From the NCBI GenBank assembly GCA_016715825.1, contig JADJXO010000001.1, positions 557,001 through 621,000 on the forward strand: 64,000 nt of DNA. Reading direction: 5' to 3'. The stretch comes from Nitrospira sp. GTDB taxonomy: Bacteria; Nitrospirota; Nitrospiria; Nitrospirales; Nitrospiraceae. Both the position numbers and the translations under genes were made by a program. This document shows, piece by piece, positions 1 to 8,400 of the stretch (its first letter is position 1; each line of letters begins with the position of its first letter). The notes under the pieces are model-generated. The model was not told the DNA's origin. It did no database searches and was given only the letters and a program-made list of their open reading frames with translations.

Positions 1-651
1 AAGTATATGGTTCGCACACCGTCCAACTATGACGCGACCTTTGCCCATCCCTTGCTGATGGTCTACCCTCCGGCTGGACACAGTCGGTGGGAGTCCGAGC
101 GCTTCGTCGGACTCACAACTGCAGCAACTGGTATGGGGTTTCTCGTGGTCTACCCTGACCACAAGCAGCTGAACATTCCCGCTATTGAACAGCTTGGAAC
201 CATTCCTTCGGAGGTAGCGAAGGAGTGGTGCATCGATGAACAACGTGTGTTTGTCACTGGTCACTCGGATGGCGGCACGGCCTCAATGGCGATGGCCGTG
301 CTTGAGAAGACGAAGAAGATTCCGACAGCCATCGCCCCGAGTGCAGCCGGATGGACCGGCAAGGATCTCGAGGAATTTCAATGCCGAGATCCCCTGCCGG
401 TCATGATCATGCACAGTAAGAACGACAAACTCTTTCCTGGTTGGGGTGCCGAAACAGCAGCCTGGTGGGCGGGCTGTAATCAGTGTGATGTGACGAAGAC
501 GACACCACTGGAGGGCGACTGTCGCGCGTATCAAGGCTGTGCTTCAGGCGGGGCGACGCTCTATTGTGAAGGAACCGGCAGCCATCATGACTGGCCAAAT
601 CTGAATCGTATGATGCTCGACTTCTTTGTGCATCCGGAAAAGTTCCAATGA
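1..651 (+). CDS. LpqC/PHB-depolymerase-type alpha/beta hydrolase, 5' end outside window
   Basis: This is a probable secreted esterase of the polyhydroxybutyrate depolymerase/feruloyl esterase (LpqC) superfamily, which hydrolyses ester bonds. The nucleophile elbow GHSDGG is clear, and further on come an acid candidate in SKNDKLFP and a histidine in GSHHDWP, giving a plausible Ser-Asp-His triad. The frame is open to the first base of the window (K-Y before the first Met), and the N-terminal strand with any signal peptide is missing, so the true start lies upstream. Several cysteines near the end (GCNQCD, GDC, GC) suggest disulfides and export. The substrate cannot be told from the sequence. Confidence 0.72.
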   Translation, partial: KYMVRTPSNYDATFAHPLLMVYPPAGHSRWESERFVGLTTAATGMGFLVVYPDHKQLNIPAIEQLGTIPSEVAKEWCIDEQRVFVTGHSDGGTASMAMAVLEKTKKIPTAIAPSAAGWTGKDLEEFQCRDPLPVMIMHSKNDKLFPGWGAETAAWWAGCNQCDVTKTTPLEGDCRAYQGCASGGATLYCEGTGSHHDWPNLNRMMLDFFVHPEKFQ

Positions 652-716
652 CGTTCAGGCTCAAGCTTGTGGTAGGTAATGCGGCAATACACGGCAGTGA
701 GACCTGCAAATAAACT

Positions 717-1325
717 ATGGAGCATCTCGGACTGATCATTGGCCTTGTGGTGGGTGGATATCTGTTAGGCGCGGTCCCCTTCGGGGTGGTCATCTCAAGG
801 GCGATGGGCCTGCCGGATCCCCGCACGGTCGGGAGCAAGAACGTCGGGTTTACGAACGTGCTGCGTGTCTCGGGCAAGACGCCCGGCATTCTCACCTTGA
901 TCGGGGATATGGGCAAGGGATGGGTGATGGGCTTCGCGGCGACGCAGCTGCTGCAAGACGAATGGGCGATTCTGGCCGTTACGCTCGCTCCATTTCTGGG
1001 CCACCTCTTTTCGCCGTTTCTTGGATTCAAAGGAGGCAAGGGGGTCGCAACCGCGCTCGGTTCTGTCCTTGGAGTGGCACCGCTGATAGGCCTATTGCTC
1101 CTGCTGGCCTGGATCGGAGCGGTGGCACTCTGGCGCTACTCGTCGGGGGGAGCACTGACCGCGTTCGGATTGTTTCCCGTTATCGCTGCGCTGCTTCACC
1201 CAAGCGCGGCTTTCGTCTCGTTTGCTGTAATGGTGACAGGTCTTATTGTGATCAAGCATAAGGGAAATATTGAGAGGCTGTGGGAAGGGACGGAGAGTAA
1301 GATGGGACAAGGTCGGCCCGGTTGA
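717..1325 (+). CDS. plsY: Glycerol-3-phosphate acyltransferase PlsY
   Basis: PlsY transfers an acyl group from acyl-phosphate to glycerol-3-phosphate, the first step of phospholipid synthesis, in the inner membrane. The protein has 202 residues, the usual family length, with about five hydrophobic segments. The loop motif GSKNVGFTNVLR matches the PlsY signature G-S-x-N-x-G-x-T-N, and GFKGGKGVATALG is the glycine-rich second motif. The ATG at 717 fits the family N-terminus (short first helix, then LLGAVPFG). It stands 65 bases downstream of the esterase gene and looks intact. Confidence 0.95.
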   Translation: MEHLGLIIGLVVGGYLLGAVPFGVVISRAMGLPDPRTVGSKNVGFTNVLRVSGKTPGILTLIGDMGKGWVMGFAATQLLQDEWAILAVTLAPFLGHLFSPFLGFKGGKGVATALGSVLGVAPLIGLLLLLAWIGAVALWRYSSGGALTAFGLFPVIAALLHPSAAFVSFAVMVTGLIVIKHKGNIERLWEGTESKMGQGRPG

Positions 1326-1329
1326 TCCA

Positions 1330-1675
1330 AGTGCTCGCGGAACCCCCACGTCTGCCCATCGTATTCCACTGGAGGAGAACGACGTGGTCGTTCCATGCGC
1401 GCAATTTTGGATTCAACCAGACCGCCCTTGGGAGAGGGTTAGAGAGAAATTCGAGGATAAGCTTATGTGGTAACTGGCAGCCAGGCCGTCCTTCTTGCTC
1501 GCCGAACGCGTGCCCTCAGAAGGGCCTCGTTCGATGCGCGCAGTGAACGACAACCTGACTGCTCCCCGTTCTTTGTTGTGAGGGGGCGGACACCAAGAAA
1601 ATGCACGCGCGCAGGTTTGGCTTCAACCAGACCAAAGTCCACATCGCTATCCTAAGGCCTTTCTAAAATCACAGT
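1330..1675 (-). pseudogene. Decayed remnants of winged-helix regulators
   Basis: The 480-base gap between plsY and the next gene holds no intact gene. Read on the minus strand it carries two tracts that look like the end of a winged-helix domain: SDVDFGLVEAKPAR at about 1605-1650 and GLVESKIARMERPRR at about 1380-1430. The intact regulator at 33647-34000 has LHDLGLVEAKAGPR at the matching place. On the plus strand the same tracts appear as a direct repeat around TTCAACCAGACC. I read them as two successive dead copies of an HVO_A0114-like antitoxin or regulator gene. Function is presumed lost. Confidence 0.4.
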
Positions 1676-1730
1676 CCATGAATGGAATATTCCTGTATGA
1701 CCATAGCGTCCTTCTGAGTGAGATCAGCGG

Positions 1731-1745
1731 TTGCACGAAGTGCAA
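1731..1745. promoter_or_regulatory. Operator-like inverted repeat upstream of HTH antitoxin
   Basis: TTGCACGAAGTGCAA is a perfect 6-bp inverted repeat around GAA, lying about 58 bases before the antitoxin start at 1804. Antitoxins of this type commonly repress their own promoter, so this is a natural operator candidate. A second perfect palindrome, GGAATATTCC, lies at 1684-1693. Confidence 0.4.
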
Positions 1746-1803
1746 GGAATCCACTGATATTAGGATAGCCTGGCAACTTGCTCGGAACCTATAGGAGTAG
1801 TGT

Positions 1804-2163
1804 ATGGGACGAACGACGACAACTCGCTTTGATGTCGCCGAACATCTTCGAACACCGGAAGAAATGGCCGCCTACCTAGAGGCGTGTTTCGAGGAGGCTC
1901 AGGGCGACGCGGCGTTTATCGCCAAGGCATTAGGCGATATCGCACGGGCCAAAGGGATGGCTCAGGTTGCACGAGATGCCGGTCTTTCTCGTGAAAGTTT
2001 GTATAAGACGCTGTCGGGCGAGCGGAGTCCTGGGTTCGATACCATTCTTAAAGTGGTAGGTGCGCTGGGCCTGACGCTTCATGCCCAAGTCCCCCAGAAA
2101 CAAGCTTCACGCCGATCGGGTGCTCGTTCCCGCGTACGCGCGCCCAAGCGCCGCGCTGCGTGA
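1804..2163 (+). CDS. HTH-type addiction-module antidote protein, orphan
   Basis: The 119-residue protein matches the HI1420-type addiction-module antidote family. It has the N-terminal DVAEHLRTPEEMAAYLEA stretch, then a helix-turn-helix (about residues 54-90) including GMAQVARDAGLSRESLYKTL. The C-terminus adds a basic tail (SRRSGARSRVRAPKRRAA) likely to bind DNA or RNA. In the family the RelE-like toxin (HI1419 type) precedes the antidote. Here the upstream 480 bases contain no such toxin, so the antidote is an orphan or acts simply as a regulator. The start is supported by GGAG at about 1793-1796. Confidence 0.75.
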   Translation: MGRTTTTRFDVAEHLRTPEEMAAYLEACFEEAQGDAAFIAKALGDIARAKGMAQVARDAGLSRESLYKTLSGERSPGFDTILKVVGALGLTLHAQVPQKQASRRSGARSRVRAPKRRAA

Positions 2164-2324
2164 ACCATCCAGGGTGTAACAGCAGGAAACAATTCGAGTC
2201 AGCGTGCAATTTTCGAAAAGCCAGATCACGTGGTATGGGCGCCCGCGAACACAATGACACTCTGACCCTAATTTCTTTTTTCACCCGTTGCACTTGGAAC
2301 TTGAAACCACCCTGTAAAACAATT

Positions 2325-2936
2325 TCACGGGCTCTTGTTTATGGCGACGCTTGATATCTGCCACTTGCCACCTGTAGCAAGCGGGCCAGAGGCCTTTAGA
2401 ACGCGACTGCCGTTCCAGTTTTCGCCAGCAAATTCAATGGCGACTGTAACTACGCGGTAGTCCGCCGAACGTCCGTATCTCGAGACAAACTGCTGAGAAG
2501 CAAATATGTTGACCGTACTCGCCGCCGGGATCTGTCTTCGGGAGATGAGTCTGTTCGACCCGTCAAGCTGCTCATACTTCCCGTCAGCCTTGCCATCCAA
2601 CGCTATCCTCTTGTCGCCAAACATCGCGGGCACATCGTACTGAAGGTCAATGTTGATTAGTTCAATCTTGAATTTCGACCAGAGGTTGAACTCAACCTTT
2701 ACGAAGAAGTTCTCGGTCTCCAAGCCGCTAACATCATCTGCGCGCTTGTAGATATTCTTGCCTTGAGCCTCAACCGGAGTAATTGTAAACGCATCGCCAA
2801 CATCCGGTTCACCAGTCTTACCATGCGCAAACACCGAAATGATTAACTGCAGTACTATCAGAGTAATCACCGTAACCTTGGCCCACATTGGATATGCGGT
2901 CATAAATTCCATCATGATGTCCTTCAAACTAGGCAT
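2325..2936 (-). CDS. Hypothetical membrane-anchored protein
   Basis: I do not recognise this 203-residue protein. It has one clear transmembrane segment near residues 20-38 (VTVITLIVLQLIISVFAHG), followed by a soluble part rich in beta-strand-like alternation and carrying no cysteines. The topology suggests an N-terminal anchor with a periplasmic domain. It is surrounded by accessory genes with no obvious operon partner. The downstream gap to the next minus-strand gene holds a decayed repeat. Confidence 0.55.
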   Translation of the reverse strand: MPSLKDIMMEFMTAYPMWAKVTVITLIVLQLIISVFAHGKTGEPDVGDAFTITPVEAQGKNIYKRADDVSGLETENFFVKVEFNLWSKFKIELINIDLQYDVPAMFGDKRIALDGKADGKYEQLDGSNRLISRRQIPAASTVNIFASQQFVSRYGRSADYRVVTVAIEFAGENWNGSRVLKASGPLATGGKWQISSVAINKSP

Positions 2937-2994
2937 CGGTTTGGAGGTAGATCCCAGCCGTTTAACTATTGAGTATACTGACCGTCAAAGTACA

Positions 2995-3245
2995 CGGAGC
3001 TACTGAAGACTGGCGTGTGATTCTTGCGCGCGTTCAATTACTTGTCAACGCTTTCTATGGGGCCGCATCGAAGTATCTTACGGGAAAATATCGGGCGACG
3101 ATGCTGATTTGTGCGGGGTAGCCAAACTGGGCGAGGAGCCGTTCGCAGTCTTTCCAGCTGTGGCCGAATGCGCGTTCATTGTCGACTCCGACCCAGCCAC
3201 AACATCTCGAATGGTCTGTGATGGTGGGATCGAATTCGCTGCCAT
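2995..3245 (-). repeat. Degenerate dispersed repeat, copy 1 (best preserved)
   Basis: The 350-base gap here carries a repeat whose minus strand reads RAFGHSWKDCERLLAQFG followed by YPAQISIVARYFPVRYF and a stop, clearly the tail of a once-coding sequence. Non-coding bases beyond the stop (TTGACAAG ... CGCAAGAATCACACGC) are shared with other copies. Related, more damaged copies sit at about 4400-4450, 10070-10230 and 11040-11150. I cannot name the parent gene or element. Confidence 0.5.
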
Positions 3246-3289
3246 CGTGTGATGACCGTCATCATCGCTATGTCATCTGGTAGCAAAGG

Positions 3290-3505
3290 TTAGACGGCAA
3301 TGGGAGTCAGAGCGAACACACGACCGTACCGCGCAGCTGTCGCGGTGTCTCCATTTTTTAACGCTTCACGCACATCATCGAGCTTGTAGGCGTCTTCGAC
3401 CGATAGGTAGGGGGACCACTCGTCATCGGTTACTAACAGTTCAACGTCGACTTCGGCCAGATAGCGTCCCTGGTGAATAAGTTTCGTTCGCCGGTGTTTC
3501 TTCAT
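3290..3505 (-). CDS. Small conserved hypothetical protein, TA-like context
   Basis: From the Met at 3505 this encodes 71 residues starting MKKHRRTKLIHQGRYLAEVD and ending RVFALTPIAV. A longer reading up to 3616 adds 37 poorly conserved-looking residues, so the internal start is preferred. The protein resembles a family of roughly 70-residue proteins with the core SPYLSVEDAYKLDDVREAL that turn up in toxin-antitoxin-rich regions. I recall no proven activity. No partner gene adjoins it. Confidence 0.55.
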   Translation of the reverse strand: MKKHRRTKLIHQGRYLAEVDVELLVTDDEWSPYLSVEDAYKLDDVREALKNGDTATAARYGRVFALTPIAV

Positions 3506-3676
3506 GTATGCCTGCTCATGAATCCGTCCTGCCATCGGTCGGGGACTGGCCGATAACCGGTGATGAGAGGAGTGTGAGAAAAACAGGTCCAAAATATAAT
3601 TTTGAGAAGCACTCATCCGAATAGGGCGTTCGCGAATATAGTAGCACTCTGGTCCTCTTTTCTTCGAACGGAAAAT

Positions 3677-4333
3677 TTATAGACTCGCGTCAATGGTCTC
3701 GTCGGTTGAGTACGATTGAAGTATTCCTGCGGTCATGTCCGCATGGAAGTCGTGCAGGCGAAGCAGGGTGTCAACGGTATCTCTCACGATATTGAAGGCC
3801 CATCGAAACAACCGGTGTGACTGTAGCTGGCTGAGCCAAATGTAATCGACATCATTCCCTGTGCTTTGGAGTAAGCCAGCTTCTCTTAACGAGACAAGAT
3901 ATTCCGGTGTATTATTCTTTTCCTCAGGTCCTGGCCTGTGCGCGGGATGAAGGATTTCGTGCCTGACTTGGATCAACAGGTCAAGCTTTTGTCTGAGCTT
4001 GTCAGGGAATGTTGGATAACACTTAGCAATTACGGAAACGTCATTCCCGGATTTAGCCAGTTCCACCAGCGTAGTTTTGTCGAAGTGGGAATTAGCCCAC
4101 ATTCCAGCATTGAGTTCAATTAGTAGACAGTGCAAGGCGCTGAATAGAATTGGAATACCTGCCAGTGTGTAAATAGAGCAGTTGCCGTCAGCATTCTTGG
4201 CGTATTCAGCAGATGTCTGGAATAGTAGTTTAGCAAGATGACTGAAATCCTGAGACGAAGTACCACTCACACCAGGGTAATGGTTAGCGACCCTAGACTG
4301 CCTGCTGTCGCGACCAGGATTGAGAGTTGCCAT
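3677..4333 (-). CDS. HEPN-like hypothetical protein
   Basis: This 218-residue protein is predicted to be helical and contains R124-H-E-I-L-H129, which fits the R-x4-6-H ribonuclease motif of HEPN proteins, followed by a proline-rich HPAHRPGP. HEPN proteins act as RNases in toxin-antitoxin and abortive-infection systems. Assignment to HEPN rests on this motif and the helical context only. It sits 184 bases downstream of another HEPN-like gene in the same orientation and near a helicase-nuclease gene, which would suit a defence island. Confidence 0.5.
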   Translation of the reverse strand: MATLNPGRDSRQSRVANHYPGVSGTSSQDFSHLAKLLFQTSAEYAKNADGNCSIYTLAGIPILFSALHCLLIELNAGMWANSHFDKTTLVELAKSGNDVSVIAKCYPTFPDKLRQKLDLLIQVRHEILHPAHRPGPEEKNNTPEYLVSLREAGLLQSTGNDVDYIWLSQLQSHRLFRWAFNIVRDTVDTLLRLHDFHADMTAGILQSYSTDETIDASL

Positions 4334-4399
4334 GGATCGAGATCGGCCAAGATGATTAACTGCTGAATATGCTTACCAGTATGGTAAGTCCAGGTGAAT

Positions 4400-4450
4400 T
4401 GAAATCTGACGAGAGATTCTTGCGCGGAATCAATATCTTGTCAACGATCT
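4400..4450. repeat. Degenerate dispersed repeat, fragment
   Basis: GATTCTTGCGCGGAATCAAT followed by a short spacer and CTTGTCAACG repeats the boundary of the copy at 2995-3245 (GATTCTTGCGCGCGTTCAAT, then ACTTGTCAACG). Only this end of the element is recognisable in the gap between the two HEPN-like genes. Confidence 0.4.
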
Positions 4451-4517
4451 TCGTGGTGGTTTGTTCACGTTGAGTAAGTGAAGAGGTAGATGTTGGTGCT
4501 CGGCGTAGAATCGTTTG

Positions 4518-5241
4518 TCAGATTTCGGTGATTGGAACCTGGCGGTAAACCTTGGCAAGTTCAGCCGAAGAATGCTTGATGACCTTTGTGAGCAACGAAT
4601 GCCAACGCTGTAATTCATCTGGTGTGACAAAGCGGAGGTCGCCAACAGAAAGCCCCTGCCTTGTGCGTTTTGCGCAAATAAATCTCATCACACTCCCACC
4701 GATTATGTAGACCGATATTTCGTACCAGGGTCATTTCAGACAGCTCAGCCGTGTCGGACTCTGAAAGAAGAAGCTCTATGCCTGTTGAATCTTGGATAAT
4801 GCACAGTTGATCTGCCATTGGGAGAAAGTCGGCGCGTGCTAGATTAGACTCTTTGTCCTTGCTTAGTGGAGGTAGGTTCAGATGGCTTCTAGAAAATCGG
4901 ATAAAGGCTGCAAGCCGACGAACGTACCAGTCCCAATGAGAGTTCATAGCGATGAGGGCGGCTTGGTACACTGATCCCTCAAACACTATCTTGTACTTCT
5001 GAAGGATATTCCAACCTTGATTAAGCGTTGTTGATTCCAGACCACTACCCCTCATCATGTTTTCGACTTCATTCAACCCCCCAGAGCGTCGGACTTGCTG
5101 ACCTGCGGCCATGTCTGCAAAGGCTGCGTAGAAGAGCGTCCCCTGCAGGAACTCAAGTGTCTGATAGCTGATCTGGAATGGAAATGGGTGAGCATTACAC
5201 GGTTCCATACTTGTTATCGATGGTAGTGGGATGCGAGTCAT
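4518..5241 (-). pseudogene. HEPN-like hypothetical protein with a +1 frameshift
   Basis: The first frame encodes about 196 coherent residues up to IYLRKTHKAG and then runs out of frame at a G run (CCCC on the plus strand, 4653-4656). The next frame continues sensibly as GLSVGDLRFVTPDELQRW and ends at 4518 after VYRQVPITEI. R174-N-I-G-L-H179 is another R-x4-H motif of the HEPN type. As sequenced the product would end early with an unrelated tail, CWRPPLCHTR. The homopolymer position makes a sequencing error as likely as a true mutation. Confidence 0.55.
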
Positions 5242-5406
5242 GGCCCTTTAGAAGTCGGTAGGAAATCATGGTCAGAGTGCCATTTCGAGAGAGCCGCTCA
5301 CGTCATTTTGGCGTTCACGAACACCATTCTGACCTCAATTTTCCGAGCATCCTGTGGTGGCCCATTCCACCGAGAGAAGTCACACGACGGCTCATTGGCT
5401 CGGTGA

Positions 5407-8400
5407 TCAAGCCGGTTCGGTTGAGTTGCCTGCGGATTGGGTTGCATACTCATGTTCACTATTCTCACCGAGCGCCATCGGTTCATTGGCCCAGTCTTGG
5501 CGGATCTTTTCAGCTGCCCTTTTGATTCTATCAACTAAGGGCTCAACGCGATTGGACTCGTGGGGTTCGCCTTTCCCCATTGGCTCAATGCCAAGCTGAT
5601 TGAATTTCGAAAGTACCGGTGCCATGGCAGTCTCGGGGGCGCGGAAGAAGACGCTGCCGCGGATGCGGACGAAGACCCAGCCAAGCCGTTCAAGAATCGC
5701 CTGCCGTTCGAGGTCACGCTGAAGCTGCTCCGGTGTGTGCCACTTCTCGCCGTCGCATTCCACTGCAAGGCGTCGTCTTGTTCCTTCCACAACGAGTGCA
5801 ATTCGGAACGCACCGACCGGCCACTGTGGCTGCACTTGGTACCCGGCTGCGAGCAGTCGTTGGAGTACCTCGGTTTCAAACACTGAATCAGTCTGCTTGC
5901 CGTAATCCTCCTTCGCTCGAAGAATGGCTTGCGGATCGCGTGCATGCTGGATGAGTCGGCGGCGGAGATCGCCGTCTTTAAGATGAGTGTCCGGGTCGAG
6001 TGAATGCACGACCCAAAGTTGATTGCGCGCACGACTCACCGCGACGTTGTAGCGTTTCTTGTAGAGGTCCTTCGGTCCGGCGTCACGACAAGACAGTTGG
6101 CCGTGGTCCGGCGGTCCATCGACCATTGAGAGGAAGACGACATCTCGTTCGTCGCCCTGAAACTGTGCGGCATTTCCGCAGAGTAAGCGATGCTTTTCAA
6201 GCACATCCGGTGGCAACCGCTGCCGAAGCACATTCTCAATCAGTAGCGCCTGCTCATCACCGACCAGCGAAATGATGCCGAAGCTCGTCGGACGCCTGGA
6301 TTCGTTCCGGGCATAGGCCGGATCATTCAGGCATGCGCAAACTAACGACGCAATCTCCTCGGCCTCGACCCGGTTGATCTTGCCTTGGCCGTCACGGAAA
6401 CCTTGCACGTGATGCGCCACGAGAGCGGGGCGGAGGCTCGCCGACAGCGGCTCACGCAGCGGACGAATCGCGTGACTGTAGGAAAGCTGATTGCAGAACT
6501 CGATGATCTCAGGCACGCAGCGGAAATGCTCGCGTAGGGCGATCACGCTGCCGAAGGCAGTTTCTGCGAGGTCATAAATAGATGTCTGTCCGTCGTACAG
6601 GTGACTATTCGGGATACCTTGGAGGTCGGTGGCAATGAGCCGTTGCACCTCATCCAGCCGCTGACCCACGGCATCGGGCGTGACCTGCTCTTTGTCGCCC
6701 ACCACGACGTGCTCGTGTCCGAGATAGAGTGCCGCGAGCGCGGTCACATCGCTCTGGCTGGCTTCATCGATGATCACCACGTCGAACTTCGTAGTGCGCG
6801 GATCAAAGCTCTCATACACGCGATTCAACGGCATGATCCACACCGGGACTGCGCGGCGTGCTGAAACGAGAAGTTCTCGTACCCGGCGCATTAATTCCGG
6901 CACGCGCTTTCCGGTTCCCTTGCCGACTTTATGAATCGTCTGCACAAAGCCCATCAAGGCCTGCTGCGTGTGTAATGCGGTGCGATCACGCTGTGCCGCC
7001 CATGTCTCGTACTCGATAATCCTTCCGGCGACGTGCCGTAACTCCTCTTCCATTCGGTCGAGCCGTCCTTGAAGATCCGTCATCGAAACGGCCGCGCGCC
7101 GTTCCAACTCTTGAAGCCACTGCCGCCATCGCCAGGCTGCCTCCGCATTGCCCGCCGGTTGCGAATGGTCGTGTGGCATGTGGCGTTTGGCGACGGCCTG
7201 TGCCCATGCAGGCGCGGTTGGTTCCAACTTTGCCAGGAGAGTCAGACGGTTGTCGTAAACGTTGCGGAGACCTTCGAGCCGGGCGATCTCCATCGAGAGG
7301 CCCTCGTAGTTGTCGACGTCCCAGGCGTCCTGGGCTTGGAGCAGTCGTGATGCAACAGCACTCTCTGGGAACCCTGTGAGATAGGTCCGTTGCGCCTGTA
7401 AGGCTGCCGATAACTCTGCTTGCCGGAGCAGCGCGGCCTGCGCCTCGACAATCTCCGCCAACCCATGGGACCCAGCACGTTGTACGCGCGCCAACTCACC
7501 ATGATCGCCTGGTACAGGGGGATGGGCAGCCAGCCACGTGTCCCAATGAAAGCCCGCCGTGCGCAGTTCTTCAATCAGTGGCTCCCAGACCGCTCCACGC
7601 CATTCAAGACGCCTGCGTATTTCTGCCGCGTATCCTTGAGCCGCGCGTTCCGGTGAACGTCCGAGGCTTTCAACCGCCGGCCCCTCGAGGCTTTCCACGG
7701 CCCGGCGCCAGCGGGCGGCAAAACGGTTCCGGCTCTTCTCCAACTGCGCCCTCGCATGCAAGGCACGAAACTCATCCAGAGTGCGTGGCTCACGACCTTC
7801 TACGCGGCAGGATTCGATGAGCAGATGCCAGGCCCGACGAGTGAGTTTCGTCTTCAAACCGAATGATCCGCCTCCTTCCAGGAAGGCCACCATGTCGCCG
7901 AGCATCGATGCTGCTTCATCCAGCGAGCGATCTGGTGGGAGCTCGGGTCCATGCGCCATCATGAGGCGGTGAGCCGTTCCAGATTCATGTGCCAACGTCT
8001 CCACAACTGCCAGGAGGTCTTGCCAGGCTTCTTGTAATTCCCCACCAGTCCAACCGGCGAACAGGACTTCGCGTAGCCAGGTCTGTTCTTCGGCCAGTAT
8101 CGCCGCCGCCTGCCGCACGCGCTGATGAAGGTCCTGAAGCTGGGTCGTAGTGTAATTGGCTACAGCGTGACCGTTCCACAGGTCGGGCCGGTGCGCTTGC
8201 GCGCGGACATCTGCGCTCGCTCGCTCCGTCGCGAGGAGGCGGAAATCAGCCGGTCTCACGAGCTCCGCCAGCGCCGGTTGAGGCACCGAAAGTTGTGCCT
8301 CGTCTTCCGGCGCAAGGGTGTCTTGTGAAGCGTACAGGCGCCGAACCTCGGCGTCCGTGAGCGGACACACCATCCCAGGTTGAAGCGGTCCTGGAATCCA

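Noticed and set aside
407..1039. Minus-strand reading frame overlapping the esterase and plsY
   Set aside because: It spans two well-supported plus-strand genes and has no protein-like features.
1804..2163. Complete HigBA-type toxin-antitoxin pair
   Set aside because: No toxin-like frame occurs on either strand next to the antidote gene.
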